Shown: positions 1-6,694 of the stretch, in pieces | Position numbering within the stretch: position 1 is the first letter of the stretch | How the letters are laid out: every line of letters begins with the position of its first letter | From: a bacterium | GTDB lineage: Bacteria > Cyanobacteriota > Vampirovibrionia > Gastranaerophilales > UBA9971 | NCBI GenBank assembly: GCA_037147175.1 | Contig: JBAWVS010000062.1 | Coordinates: forward strand, 1 to 12,213 | Direction: 5' to 3' | DNA: 12,213 bases | The notes under the pieces: model-generated | Databases searched by the model: none | Seen by the model: only the letters and a program-made list of their open reading frames with translations | What the model was told of the DNA's origin: nothing | Program-made: the position numbers and the translations under genes

Positions 1-56
1 AATACAAATTTTTAGAATTAAAAACTCGTCAAAAAATTAGTTTTTAGAGATGCCCC
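1..56. mobile_element. Right end of a TA-flanked MITE/IS630-type element inserted in rep
   Basis: The right terminal inverted repeat is GTTTTTAGAGATGCCCC at 40-56. It is an imperfect reverse complement (13 of 17) of TGGGCACTCCTAAAAAC at 12160-12176. It is followed by TA at 57-58, matching the TA at 12158-12159 that precedes the left end. All three forward frames carry stops here, so no transposase reading frame is visible. Treated as circular, the element runs 12160-12213 plus 1-56, 110 bp in total, and would be non-autonomous. TA duplication is typical of the IS630/Tc1/mariner group; the family assignment is inference. If the ends do not abut, a larger element could lie between them. Confidence 0.7.
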
Positions 57-759
57 TAAGCAGGAAACAATTACAGATAAACTAGGGATTTCTTTGAGTA
101 GTGTTAAGAGAGCAGTAAAAGAACTTTCTAAGGCGAATATAATCATCATAGAGCTAAAATTTTCTAATAGATATAATCTAACTCCAACTTTTTTCGACCT
201 GCTTAATATGACACCTGATGCAGTCCAAATTGAACCGTTAAAGTGTCAAAATGAAACGAATCATGTAGTAACAGAAAAAGAACTAAATAAAAAAACAGAA
301 AAAACTTTTATTTTTAAAAATCTTTTAGAATTAGCAAAAACTAATACTGTCGCATACTATGAACAAATTTTAAATCTTTCGGATCAGGATAAAGAACATT
401 TATGCAAGATAAAACTTGGTAGAATGTCTTTAACAGATTTTCAAAAAACTAACCTCAATAAGTTTATTATGCTCTCGGATAGTGAAATTATCGCTATAAA
501 TAATAAGGAGCCTTATTTTAGGCAAGAGAACATAGACATTTATTACAATCAGAGAATGTCAAAAATCAGAGAATTTCAAGAGCAACCACAAAAACAGGAG
601 GAAAATATCCTGAAAAATGAAAAAGAAGAAACTTTAGCAATGTTGAAAGCAGGATACAAAGCATTTAGCAACAATAAAGCACACTTAATATCTTTCTTAA
701 ATAGGAATAAAGGTAAAATGGAACATTTTAAAATTACTGAACTAGATTTATGTTGTTAA
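57..759 (+). pseudogene. 3' part of disrupted HTH_36-type replication initiator-like gene
   Basis: The open frame resumes at the TA flanking the insertion and reads PKQETITDKLGIS, followed by SLSSVKRAVKEL, the recognition half of a winged helix-turn-helix. This is followed by a charged, probably helical C-terminal region. It is the missing continuation of the 53-codon piece at 12000-12158; joined, they make a 286-aa protein. A TTG at 94 has AGGG six bases upstream and could restart translation, giving 221 aa without the first helices of the DNA-binding domain. HTH_36 proteins of this architecture are common plasmid replication or regulatory proteins. The role as initiator is inferred from the family and from its position next to the control region. 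Stop codons upstream (13-15 and 19-21) lie inside the inserted element. Confidence 0.72.
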
Positions 760-943
760 AAAGTATTTTAGCAAGTACTGGGATGCCCTACGGTGAAAGT
801 TTAGAGCGTTCCCTTTGTATTCCTGTGTCCTGATGAAATTAACCGCCTTTAAAGCAGCTCTTTTTTATAGTGGTAATAATCTATTTGAAAAAGTTTTGAA
901 ATAACAGGGAAAAACACTCTAAGCGAACCGACATTTTTCAGGG

Positions 944-977
944 TTATTTTTAAGATAAATATTTATTTTAAAAATAA
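944..977. repeat. 34-bp near-perfect palindrome
   Basis: The left arm TTATTTTTAAGATAAAT (944-960) and right arm ATTTATTTTAAAAATAA (961-977) are reverse complements at 16 of 17 positions with no spacer. The one mismatch is a G-T pair on the plus strand. It could extrude as a cruciform, act as a dimeric protein site or form an RNA hairpin. It is not followed by a T run, so an intrinsic terminator is unlikely. Confidence 0.8.
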
Positions 978-1110
978 GGTATGCCTTCTATTCCTTTTCC
1001 GTGGTGGGTAATTTTGTATCAAATGCCCTATGTTGTCTGTCTAATGAACCAATAAATTAAATAAAATTTGCCAAAAACGACTATGTAATACTTGTAAGCA
1101 ACTGGTGAAA

Positions 1111-1192
1111 TACTATAAAATTATTACACATGTAGCAGTCAGTGTGCGTGTTTAGGTGCTTGAGGTATTGCTTGAAATTTTTACTATAAAAT
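1111..1192 (+). repeat. Pair of TACTATAAAAT direct repeats
   Basis: An identical 11-mer TACTATAAAAT occurs at 1111-1121 and 1182-1192, each preceded by a GAAAT sequence. They lie in the non-coding region and contain TATAAA, so they may be duplicated promoter -10 regions or weak iterons. There are only two copies, so the meaning is uncertain. Confidence 0.4.
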
Positions 1193-1333
1193 CTCAAAAT
1201 CTCATATGGTTGCTGAAGCTATTTTAAAAAGTACATCCGCAAAGGCACATGCTTGTTTTTATAAACAAAGGTGATATAAGGTACTTCAGAGGCTCATAAT
1301 TTAATGTTTAGGTCAGGATATATACTTTCATCC

Positions 1334-1507
1334 ATGAAGAATTATAAGTTGTTTCCTGCTTCTTCTATTCGTTTTAAATTTAATGCAAGGTTGTATTGTA
1401 ATAATAATTTAAGTTTTACAGGGCAAAACAACATATTTGTTTTTATAAATCTTATTCAAAGTCATCAAAATCATCGAATTCAATATCATCAGCATCATCC
1501 CAAGTAA
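1334..1507 (+). pseudogene. Possible truncated gene remnant with LSFTG motif
   Basis: A short frame from ATG 1334 (or 1304) encodes about 30 residues starting MKNYKLFPAS and ending in NNNLSFTG. The LSFTG also occurs near the N-terminus of the 481-aa protein at 8082, and a PSFRG variant occurs in the phosphatase at 7525. After about 1450 the frame runs antisense through the end of the gene on the other strand and becomes low-complexity (His/Gln/Asn), so the C-terminal part is probably not real. The ribosome binding site is weak. It is best read as the 5' stub of a gene cut off by whatever placed the minus-strand operon here; a real small peptide cannot be excluded. Confidence 0.35.
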
Positions 1508-2831
1508 AATCATCTTCAAGTTGATCTATATCTTCCGACATACCCTGACGGGGATAATTATTGTCTTCTTCATCTGCATCGGTGCAAGTATCTTCTTCAG
1601 GAATAACGGCGATACTTCCTTTTGGTATAGAGGGTTCGTATAATGAAGGGTTATAATCAGGGTTGTATGATACTGGAGCATTTACTAAATCACATAACTC
1701 ATTGTAGTAACATACATTTTTTTTATTCTTATGGATAAAAGGCTCTACTACTTTATTTATTTCAGAATTTGTATACCCCAAATCTTTTAATAGCATTTTT
1801 AAGTATAGTAAATCATCCTTATCCAAATCCATAAAAGGTAATATTCTTTTATAATAAGGAGTATTTTTAGAAAAAGCTTTTGTATCTGTTGTGGATGCAA
1901 GTTCATTACAAAAAATGCTGCTATTAAGCTGTTCTGTGAATACGGCATCTAATTTATCATACAAATTTCCACGCTTTAGGCAATCTGTTACTATTCTTAA
2001 AGAAAGTTTCCTGTTTTTCTTTCCAGTGTCAACAAGCCTTTCATAAATATAGCCGACACTTTTTGAGGTATAAGCCAGTTCTATTCTAAGTAAGTTTAAA
2101 TTTTCATTCAATGTAAGGGTATTGGTAACTTTATTATAATGATCTTGTAGCAATTCCGCTTCTTCATTGCTTAACTGTTCTCTTAGCTTTATTTTTCCGT
2201 ATCCCCTTTTGTAGAGCTGAAATTTTTTATCATAGAACTTTATTATCTTTGAAAAAGTGTAGTGTTTCTCGTCATTTTTTGCCAGCCTATGGAAATAACA
2301 ACTATCACTTTCTATACTTTGGTGCAGTACAGGAGAAAAACAATCTTTATACGGAATTTCTGTAAGCAGCATGGGAACATAAGAATTTGAAACGTGGTTA
2401 TTAACCATAAATGTTTTAGTCAGATGCATCTCTGTAATTTGAAAGCCTTTGATTAAGTTACTTCCGACAAGAATATCCAAATCAACTATTCCGAGTTTTT
2501 TCAACAAATTCAAAAAGACATCATTCGGGATCATCTGTAAATTTATTGTATCTTTTTCTCTGTATGCCCTTGTAGGATTGAAGTTAATATATAACCTGCC
2601 ATATCTTCTATAACAGAAGTAGTCGTATTCAGGGAAATATATACTTAGAATTTTGTTGTAGGTCTTCTCTAGCTGCCTTATGGGCTTATCCTTCGGGTTA
2701 ATAAATTCGTTATTCAGATTATTTTCAGCCAGTAAGTTTTCTATCGAAATATAACCGTTTTCCAAGTAAAGCTTCATATCCGCTTCACTTATCATAATTT
2801 TAAATTTATCAATAATAACCTTATTCAGCAT
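1452..2831 (-). CDS. Phage_CRI/rolling-circle Rep-like protein with acidic tail
   Basis: A 459-aa protein. The chosen ATG at 2831 has AAAGG eight bases upstream and overlaps the stop of the preceding gene by 11 bp, so the two are translationally coupled. Residues about 75-260 have the look of filamentous-phage replication initiators: a central block around GFQITEMHLTKTF (129-141), a basic/aromatic KIIKFYDKKFQLY segment (195-207), and NLLRIELAY (246-254) like the ILRYEL strand of that family. I did not find an unambiguous HUH motif. Residues 411-459 are extremely acidic, with about half Asp/Glu, and end DDFDDFE. The role in DNA replication is inference from these resemblances and from the plasmid context. 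It could be the working initiator now that the HTH-type rep gene is broken. An unrelated nucleic-acid-binding protein remains possible. Confidence 0.5.
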   Translation of the reverse strand: MLNKVIIDKFKIMISEADMKLYLENGYISIENLLAENNLNNEFINPKDKPIRQLEKTYNKILSIYFPEYDYFCYRRYGRLYINFNPTRAYREKDTINLQMIPNDVFLNLLKKLGIVDLDILVGSNLIKGFQITEMHLTKTFMVNNHVSNSYVPMLLTEIPYKDCFSPVLHQSIESDSCYFHRLAKNDEKHYTFSKIIKFYDKKFQLYKRGYGKIKLREQLSNEEAELLQDHYNKVTNTLTLNENLNLLRIELAYTSKSVGYIYERLVDTGKKNRKLSLRIVTDCLKRGNLYDKLDAVFTEQLNSSIFCNELASTTDTKAFSKNTPYYKRILPFMDLDKDDLLYLKMLLKDLGYTNSEINKVVEPFIHKNKKNVCYYNELCDLVNAPVSYNPDYNPSLYEPSIPKGSIAVIPEEDTCTDADEEDNNYPRQGMSEDIDQLEDDFTWDDADDIEFDDFDDFE

Positions 2832-4275
2832 CAATGCAACCTTTGAAATAAGTAACAAAATCTGTAATAGCTCTTTCTTTTGCCTTAGCACGTTTTTTAT
2901 TTAAACTTTTAGCGTATCGGCTTATATCTTCAAAATATTTAAAATAATTTTTGTAATTTCTATTATCGAGCTTTTCCATTTCCGCATTAAGATGTTCTTC
3001 ATTAAGTTTGTTCCAAAAAAGTACCAAAATAGCATCATTGTTTAGTGAATATTTTTTATCTTTTTTCTTTATTAATCCGCATCGAGATAAAAATGTCCTG
3101 TCGCAATGGAAAAAAGATTTTTTTATGGAAGCAAAATCATTTCCATATTCTGCACAACCATAAAGTAAACTAAAATAAATAAATTCATTAAAATCTTTCT
3201 GTAATTTATCTTCCCCTTTATTTAACAGCTCAAATATATATTCAGCTGTAGTAACAGGCAAATCCCAAATACCTTTAATATTATTAGAGCTTATAACTCG
3301 TAATATTAAACACATATTACGTTCCGCACTGTTAGCAGTAACTTTTTTAATGATGAGATTTATATTGCTTCTCTTGGTATGATAAAATCCTGTGTTTTCC
3401 TTATCATTATAGATTTTGTCATCAAACCCATAGATCAAAGACTGTTTTTCATAGATGCAGGAAGCCGTCTCTTTTTCTCCACGTAACTTAATTTGAGAGA
3501 GTTCAGCGAAATAGTCATTATAGAAGAACTTTGAAGAATTAAGTATATTTCTAACCAAAATACTGGTGACTTTGGTATTAGTTACTTTTATGTTGGCTTT
3601 TTGAACTATATTTGTAACCAAATTCACATCGGAAGTAATGCAATTAAACAAATTAGGCGGTGGTACAAGATTATTTTCATTGACATAGTCGGCAGCATAG
3701 TCATCCAAATACCGTAACCACTCCATGAACACTAATATTGTCAGCAGGTCTGAAAAATACCTGTAATCTATTTTCTCAAGGACTTTTTTGTCAACTTCCC
3801 TGTATTTTTTAATATTGATTCTGTAATACAGGTTGTTGATGTAATCTCCTGCTTCAGGATGGGTATGTCTGCTTTTTGTTTGATTTTTTAAGCTGGGAAT
3901 TATCTTGATGTACTGAAACAGGTATCTGTCTTCAAAATGATTTATAAACTTATCCAAGCTTTCTTTTTTTATCAAAGATAAAAATCTACTTAAAATTATT
4001 TCATTACCGTCTTCATACAGGGATTTTAAGAAAGTAAACGGCTTATCAAACCTCTCCTGATATAATTTATTTTCTTTGTTGCTGTAACTACAACTGTTAT
4101 ACCAGCTATATGAATTTGAAAGCATCTTTTTAGCGGAATCGAAATCAATAGATATTTTTGTATCTTCCGATAATAAAATAGAGCAGTCTTTCCCAATAAT
4201 AAATTCATCATCTACTATTATATCAATAGAATCAACAAGAAATTTACTGCTGGATATAGAAGAAACATTAGTCAT
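2821..4275 (-). CDS. Unrecognised 484-aa protein, partner of the Rep-like gene
   Basis: No family was recognised. It is soluble-looking, with no signal peptide and no membrane segment, and is mixed helical with many Asn/Lys/Tyr. Towards the C-terminus, a segment around residues 375-415 (FHCDRTFLSRCGLIKKKDKKYSL) has the shape of a winged-helix recognition helix and wing. This is followed by a helical, basic stretch (SLNKKRAKAKERAI) that suggests nucleic-acid contact. Its stop codon overlaps the start of the Rep-like gene, so the two form a tight operon and probably act together. The ATG at 4275 lacks a clear Shine-Dalgarno; AT-rich TATAAA and TATAAT sequences lie just upstream, so a short leader is likely. 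The function is unknown; a DNA-binding accessory of replication is the simplest guess from position alone. Confidence 0.75.
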   Translation of the reverse strand: MTNVSSISSSKFLVDSIDIIVDDEFIIGKDCSILLSEDTKISIDFDSAKKMLSNSYSWYNSCSYSNKENKLYQERFDKPFTFLKSLYEDGNEIILSRFLSLIKKESLDKFINHFEDRYLFQYIKIIPSLKNQTKSRHTHPEAGDYINNLYYRINIKKYREVDKKVLEKIDYRYFSDLLTILVFMEWLRYLDDYAADYVNENNLVPPPNLFNCITSDVNLVTNIVQKANIKVTNTKVTSILVRNILNSSKFFYNDYFAELSQIKLRGEKETASCIYEKQSLIYGFDDKIYNDKENTGFYHTKRSNINLIIKKVTANSAERNMCLILRVISSNNIKGIWDLPVTTAEYIFELLNKGEDKLQKDFNEFIYFSLLYGCAEYGNDFASIKKSFFHCDRTFLSRCGLIKKKDKKYSLNNDAILVLFWNKLNEEHLNAEMEKLDNRNYKNYFKYFEDISRYAKSLNKKRAKAKERAITDFVTYFKGCIDAE

Positions 4276-4531
4276 AGTTTATATATTTTATACTAAATAA
4301 TGATAAACAAACATTATATTCAAATACTACTTAAAATTTATATATACTTTTAAAAAAAACAATACTGTATGTAAAGACATATTAAGGATATAAAGATTGT
4401 ACTAACAAAAGATTGTTGTTAATTGCAACTATTATTAAGATGTATATTCAAACCTCTTTTATTATTTAAACATGTTTTAAAATAACTTTCAATCCCCCAT
4501 GCGATGTATGTTAATAAATATTTACATAATT
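4276..4531. other. AT-rich intergenic region, no gene seen
   Basis: It lies upstream of the Rep-like operon and downstream of the toxin gene. It should contain the operon promoter; TATAAA and TATAAT boxes on the minus strand sit within 60 bp of the ATG at 4275, but no good -35 was found. An imperfect inverted repeat with ten-base arms (TATGTTAATA at 4507-4516, TATTTACATA at 4519-4528, one mismatch) lies just beyond the toxin stop. It has no T run, so it is not a standard terminator. Confidence 0.4.
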
Positions 4532-4816
4532 TTATTTTTTAGGGAATTTCCTTGATGTATGAATCACTCTAAGGATTTCTAAAGCCTCCTCCTTTATTCT
4601 GTAAGGAATTATATAGGGTAAATCCGCCATTACAAATTCTCTTGTGCCTAATATTCGTCCTTTTCTGCCAATGCTAGGATTATTTACAATTATAGTTTCA
4701 ATTTTTTCAAGTATTGTAAGGGCTACCTCTACTGCTGCTGTAGGGTTATCTTTAAAAATATATGCTTCAATATCATCTAAGTCCCGATCGGCTGCAGGTG
4801 TAATTATAATTTTCAT
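4532..4816 (-). CDS. ParE/RelE-family toxin
   Basis: A 94-aa protein with the typical layout of ParE/RelE toxins: an N-terminal strand and helix (MKIIITPAADRDLDDIEAYI), a long helix with the NPSIGRKG turn near residues 46-53, and the C-terminal strand block ending ILRVIHTSRKFP. Family members either inhibit DNA gyrase (ParE) or cleave mRNA on the ribosome (RelE). The sequence alone does not decide which, though the YRIKEEALEILRVIHTSRKFP end looks ParE-like. It starts one base after the stop of the antitoxin gene, so expression is coupled to it. On a plasmid the pair would kill or arrest plasmid-free daughters (addiction). The length is normal and no key feature seems missing. Confidence 0.88.
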   Translation of the reverse strand: MKIIITPAADRDLDDIEAYIFKDNPTAAVEVALTILEKIETIIVNNPSIGRKGRILGTREFVMADLPYIIPYRIKEEALEILRVIHTSRKFPKK

Positions 4817-4817
4817 A

Positions 4818-5066
4818 CTATAGAGCTGCCTTTTTGTTCAACCACTTAGCCTTAATATCTTCATAAGGTATAAATTCGCCGTTATCAGCTTGCTTTATTC
4901 CTTCTTGAATAGCTGCTATCTGCCACGATTGTATATCTATATAATTATCAATAGCTTCCAAGACAAGAGTAGATTTATTTCTGTCTGTAGCATCCGCTAA
5001 TAGTTCAAGTTTTGTTTTTGTTTCTTCTGGAAGTCTTAAAGAGATCATATTTTTATTAGTAGCCAT
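4818..5066 (-). CDS. Ribbon-helix-helix antitoxin
   Basis: An 82-aa protein. Residues 1-48 form a ribbon-helix-helix DNA-binding domain (ISLRLPEETKTKLELLADA, then NKSTLVLEAIDNYI), the usual N-terminus of CopG/RelB/ParD antitoxins. Residues 49-82 (WQIAAIQEGIKQADNGEFI and onward) form the toxin-binding tail, a pattern commonly found with ParE/RelE toxins. A strong GGAGG lies seven bases before the ATG. The gene is first in the operon, as is normal for such pairs, and should repress its own promoter. The upstream repeats described separately are candidate sites. Confidence 0.88.
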   Translation of the reverse strand: MATNKNMISLRLPEETKTKLELLADATDRNKSTLVLEAIDNYIDIQSWQIAAIQEGIKQADNGEFIPYEDIKAKWLNKKAAL

Positions 5067-5081
5067 AAATTACCTCCATGT

Positions 5082-5115
5082 TTGTATTACATTAATATCA
5101 TTGTATCACATTATA
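5082..5115 (-). promoter_or_regulatory. Promoter and candidate operator of the toxin-antitoxin operon
   Basis: On the minus strand a TATAAT (5115-5110) is followed by two near-identical nonamers, GTGATACAA (5109-5101) and GTAATACAA (5090-5082), spaced 19 bp start to start. They lie between the -10 box and the GGAGG of the antitoxin gene, where ribbon-helix-helix antitoxins normally bind. No good -35 was found. The assignment as operator is inference. Confidence 0.45.
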
Positions 5116-5316
5116 TGGAAAGTTCAATATATAGAAATTCTGAAAAATTTCGGAGGTATATCTAATAACGATGAGGTATACCTCTTTAAAATTAGCTCTA
5201 TCACCATTAATTATAGTCTTTTGACGTATAGATATATGCTCATACATATGTAATAATATAATTACAGGGATTACAAGTATTATAATAAAGTAGAGTGATA
5301 TTAACGCCATATTCAT
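5098..5316 (-). CDS. Possible small one-TM membrane protein (doubtful)
   Basis: A 72-codon frame with a strongly hydrophobic N-terminal segment (residues 3-23, ALISLYFIIILVIPVIILLHM) followed by a basic, soluble tail. This would suit a small inner-membrane protein. There is no Shine-Dalgarno before the ATG, and the frame runs through the antitoxin promoter region and the palindrome at 5173. In AT-rich DNA a hydrophobic frame can arise by chance, so this is a weak candidate. Confidence 0.22.
   Translation of the reverse strand: MNMALISLYFIIILVIPVIILLHMYEHISIRQKTIINGDRANFKEVYLIVIRYTSEIFQNFYILNFPYNVIQ
5173..5184. promoter_or_regulatory. Perfect 12-bp palindrome GAGGTATACCTC
   Basis: GAGGTATACCTC is a perfect palindrome. 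A half-copy, GAGGTATA, occurs 20 bp upstream at 5153-5160. The pair lies in the divergent region between the toxin-antitoxin operon and the antirestriction gene and could bind a dimeric regulator. No protein can be assigned to it. Confidence 0.45.
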
Positions 5317-5402
5317 TAAGATTCTAATTTTATAAATTCATATAAAAAGCCGCTTCATATTATCCATAATACGTATTCATATTGAATTACGGAGGTATTT
5401 CT

Positions 5403-6287
5403 ATGCAAACAAATGAAATTAAGGCAAAAATTACTGCTGAAATTATCGAAAGCCTTAAAACTAATCAAAGTTTATGGTCAAAAGCTTGGAAGCCATGCCA
5501 GCCTCAAAATTATGAAAGTAAAAAAGCGTATTCAGTTATTAACAATTTAATCTTAACTTTAAAATCAATGAATCGTAACTATGAATCACCATACTGGTTG
5601 ACATTTAAGCAGGTGGACAAGTTAGATCACAGTGTCTTGAGAGGTGAAAAGTCTACAATGATAGTTTTCTATTCTCTGATAGACTCAAAAAATACTAATG
5701 AAGACGGGGAAAAGAAAAAAATACCACTGCTAAAGTATTATAACGTCTTTAACTTGGATCAGACAACTTTAAAAAATAAAGTAAATATTAATGAAACTAT
5801 TGATCCTGCATTAAGAAGTAACGATATAGAACAAGTTATAAATACTTTTGATTGTCCTATAGTATACGCTGCACAGGATAGGGCTTGTTATAGACCAGTA
5901 GAAGACAAAATTTACTTACCGACTAAAGGACAATTTAAAACAGTACATGGCTATTACGCTACAGCTATGCATGAAATAGCACACGCTACAGGTCATGAAT
6001 CAAGATTAAATAGAAAACTCATTAATTCTTTTGGTTCTAGTGAGTACGCTAAAGAAGAATTAACAGCAGAAATTTCAAGTATGTTTATATTAGCCAAATA
6101 TGGCATAGATAGTAAAGAAATAACCAGTAATAATGTTGCTTACATTAATTCATGGCTTAAAATTCTTGAGAATGACAGCAATTTTATCTTTACCGCAAGT
6201 AAACAAGCAGGTGAGATTCTCGAATACATAACAAAAGATAGTAATAAAATTACTGAAAATACAGAACTGGAATTAATAGCCGCATGA
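5403..6287 (+). CDS. ArdC-type antirestriction protein (ssDNA-binding, zincin-like)
   Basis: A 294-aa protein. The start at 5403 is preferred over the ATG at 5382 because GGAGG lies seven bases before it. The N-terminal half (about 1-150) matches the ArdC N-terminal ssDNA-binding domain: a helical start, W25 to W29, NLILTLKSM, and a YWLTFKQ...GEKSTMIVF core. The C-terminal half is a zincin-like metallopeptidase domain with HEIAH at 190-194, a downstream GH (197-198), and EELTAE (218-223) supplying the likely third zinc ligand. ArdC proteins protect incoming plasmid single strands from host restriction during transfer. No conjugation genes accompany it here. It is followed after about 60 bp by the small beta-flower gene, with a stem-loop between. 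Confidence 0.85.
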   Translation: MQTNEIKAKITAEIIESLKTNQSLWSKAWKPCQPQNYESKKAYSVINNLILTLKSMNRNYESPYWLTFKQVDKLDHSVLRGEKSTMIVFYSLIDSKNTNEDGEKKKIPLLKYYNVFNLDQTTLKNKVNINETIDPALRSNDIEQVINTFDCPIVYAAQDRACYRPVEDKIYLPTKGQFKTVHGYYATAMHEIAHATGHESRLNRKLINSFGSSEYAKEELTAEISSMFILAKYGIDSKEITSNNVAYINSWLKILENDSNFIFTASKQAGEILEYITKDSNKITENTELELIAA

Positions 6288-6291
6288 AGTA

Positions 6292-6307
6292 AGGGGGAAA
6301 TCCCCCT
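6292..6307 (+). terminator. G/C-rich stem-loop after the antirestriction gene
   Basis: AGGGGG (6292-6297), loop AAAT and CCCCCT (6302-6307) form a perfect six-base-pair stem five bases after the stop codon. No T run follows, so it may be a mRNA 3'-end stabiliser or attenuator rather than a full terminator. Confidence 0.5.
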
Positions 6308-6345
6308 GCTATCCTCTTACAGCAACTAAAAAGGAGAACTAAAAA

Positions 6346-6534
6346 ATGAAAAAAACTTTAAGAAGCAGAAGCGGAAATTTAATCGGTTTTATCAAAGAAG
6401 ACTCTTCGGGGAACAAAGAAATCAGATCTAAAAACGGGAATTACTTGGGAAAATTTAACGAAAAAGAGAATAAAACTTACAACAAAAACGGCAAGTTTAT
6501 CGGCATCGGTGATTTTTTGACGAACTTATTATGA
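6346..6534 (+). CDS. Small 4-fold-beta-flower-like protein
   Basis: A 62-aa protein made of three related units: RSRSGNLIGFI (7-17), RSKNGNYLGKF (27-37) and YNKNGKFIGIG (45-55), each a G-N/K-x-x-G turn between short strands. This repeat pattern matches, as I recall it, the small 4-fold beta flower family that is frequent on plasmids and in phages and whose biochemical role is unknown. An AAGGAG lies about ten bases before the ATG. The sequence has no signal or membrane segment and is basic. It may share a transcript with the upstream antirestriction gene. Confidence 0.7.
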   Translation: MKKTLRSRSGNLIGFIKEDSSGNKEIRSKNGNYLGKFNEKENKTYNKNGKFIGIGDFLTNLL

Positions 6535-6561
6535 TCTGGGACTTTTCAATGCTGCTAAAAA

Positions 6562-6606
6562 CTATATAACGAATACGAACATTTATTTTATGTTAAATTA
6601 TATAAC
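6562..6606. repeat. TATATAAC direct repeats, candidate resolvase site
   Basis: TATATAAC occurs at 6562-6569 and 6599-6606, 37 bp apart. Between them is a short dyad, AACAT then ATGTT, separated by seven bases. Resolvases of this family usually act at a res site directly upstream of their own gene, and this is the only repeat structure in that stretch. The assignment is inference. Confidence 0.3.
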
Positions 6607-6613
6607 AAAAAGG

Positions 6614-6643
6614 TTTAACTTTTATTAGCCATGGGTATATAAT
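6614..6643 (+). promoter_or_regulatory. Putative promoter of the resolvase gene
   Basis: TTTAAC (6614-6619) and TATAAT (6638-6643) are 18 bp apart, about 50 bp before the resolvase start codon. The -10 box is perfect and the -35 box matches TTGACA at three of six positions. Confidence 0.5.
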
Positions 6644-6694
6644 AAATATCAGGATATTGAGTTTTCATTATGCAATCAAGAAATGAGGCGGAAA

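Larger units (their letters stand above)
760..1300. other. 541-bp non-coding region after rep, candidate origin/control region
   Basis: No convincing gene is present on either strand. The only open frames are very short, for example 16 codons from 784 and 23 codons from 832, overlapping as ATGA. The region holds a 34-bp AT palindrome (944-977), two copies of TACTATAAAAT, and repeated ATGCCCTA octamers at 784-791 and 1023-1030. A possible long-range stem (AGAGC near 812, GCTCT near 860) precedes a run of six Ts. The position directly downstream of a rep gene and the AT-rich palindrome would suit a replication origin, but no classical iteron array or DnaA box was recognised. Confidence 0.4.

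Noticed and set aside
776-865. CTGATGA and GAAA sequences suggesting a hammerhead ribozyme
   Set aside because: CTGATGA (829-835) and GAAA are present, but the required flanking stems I and III could not be formed and stem II would leave unpaired bases next to the core.
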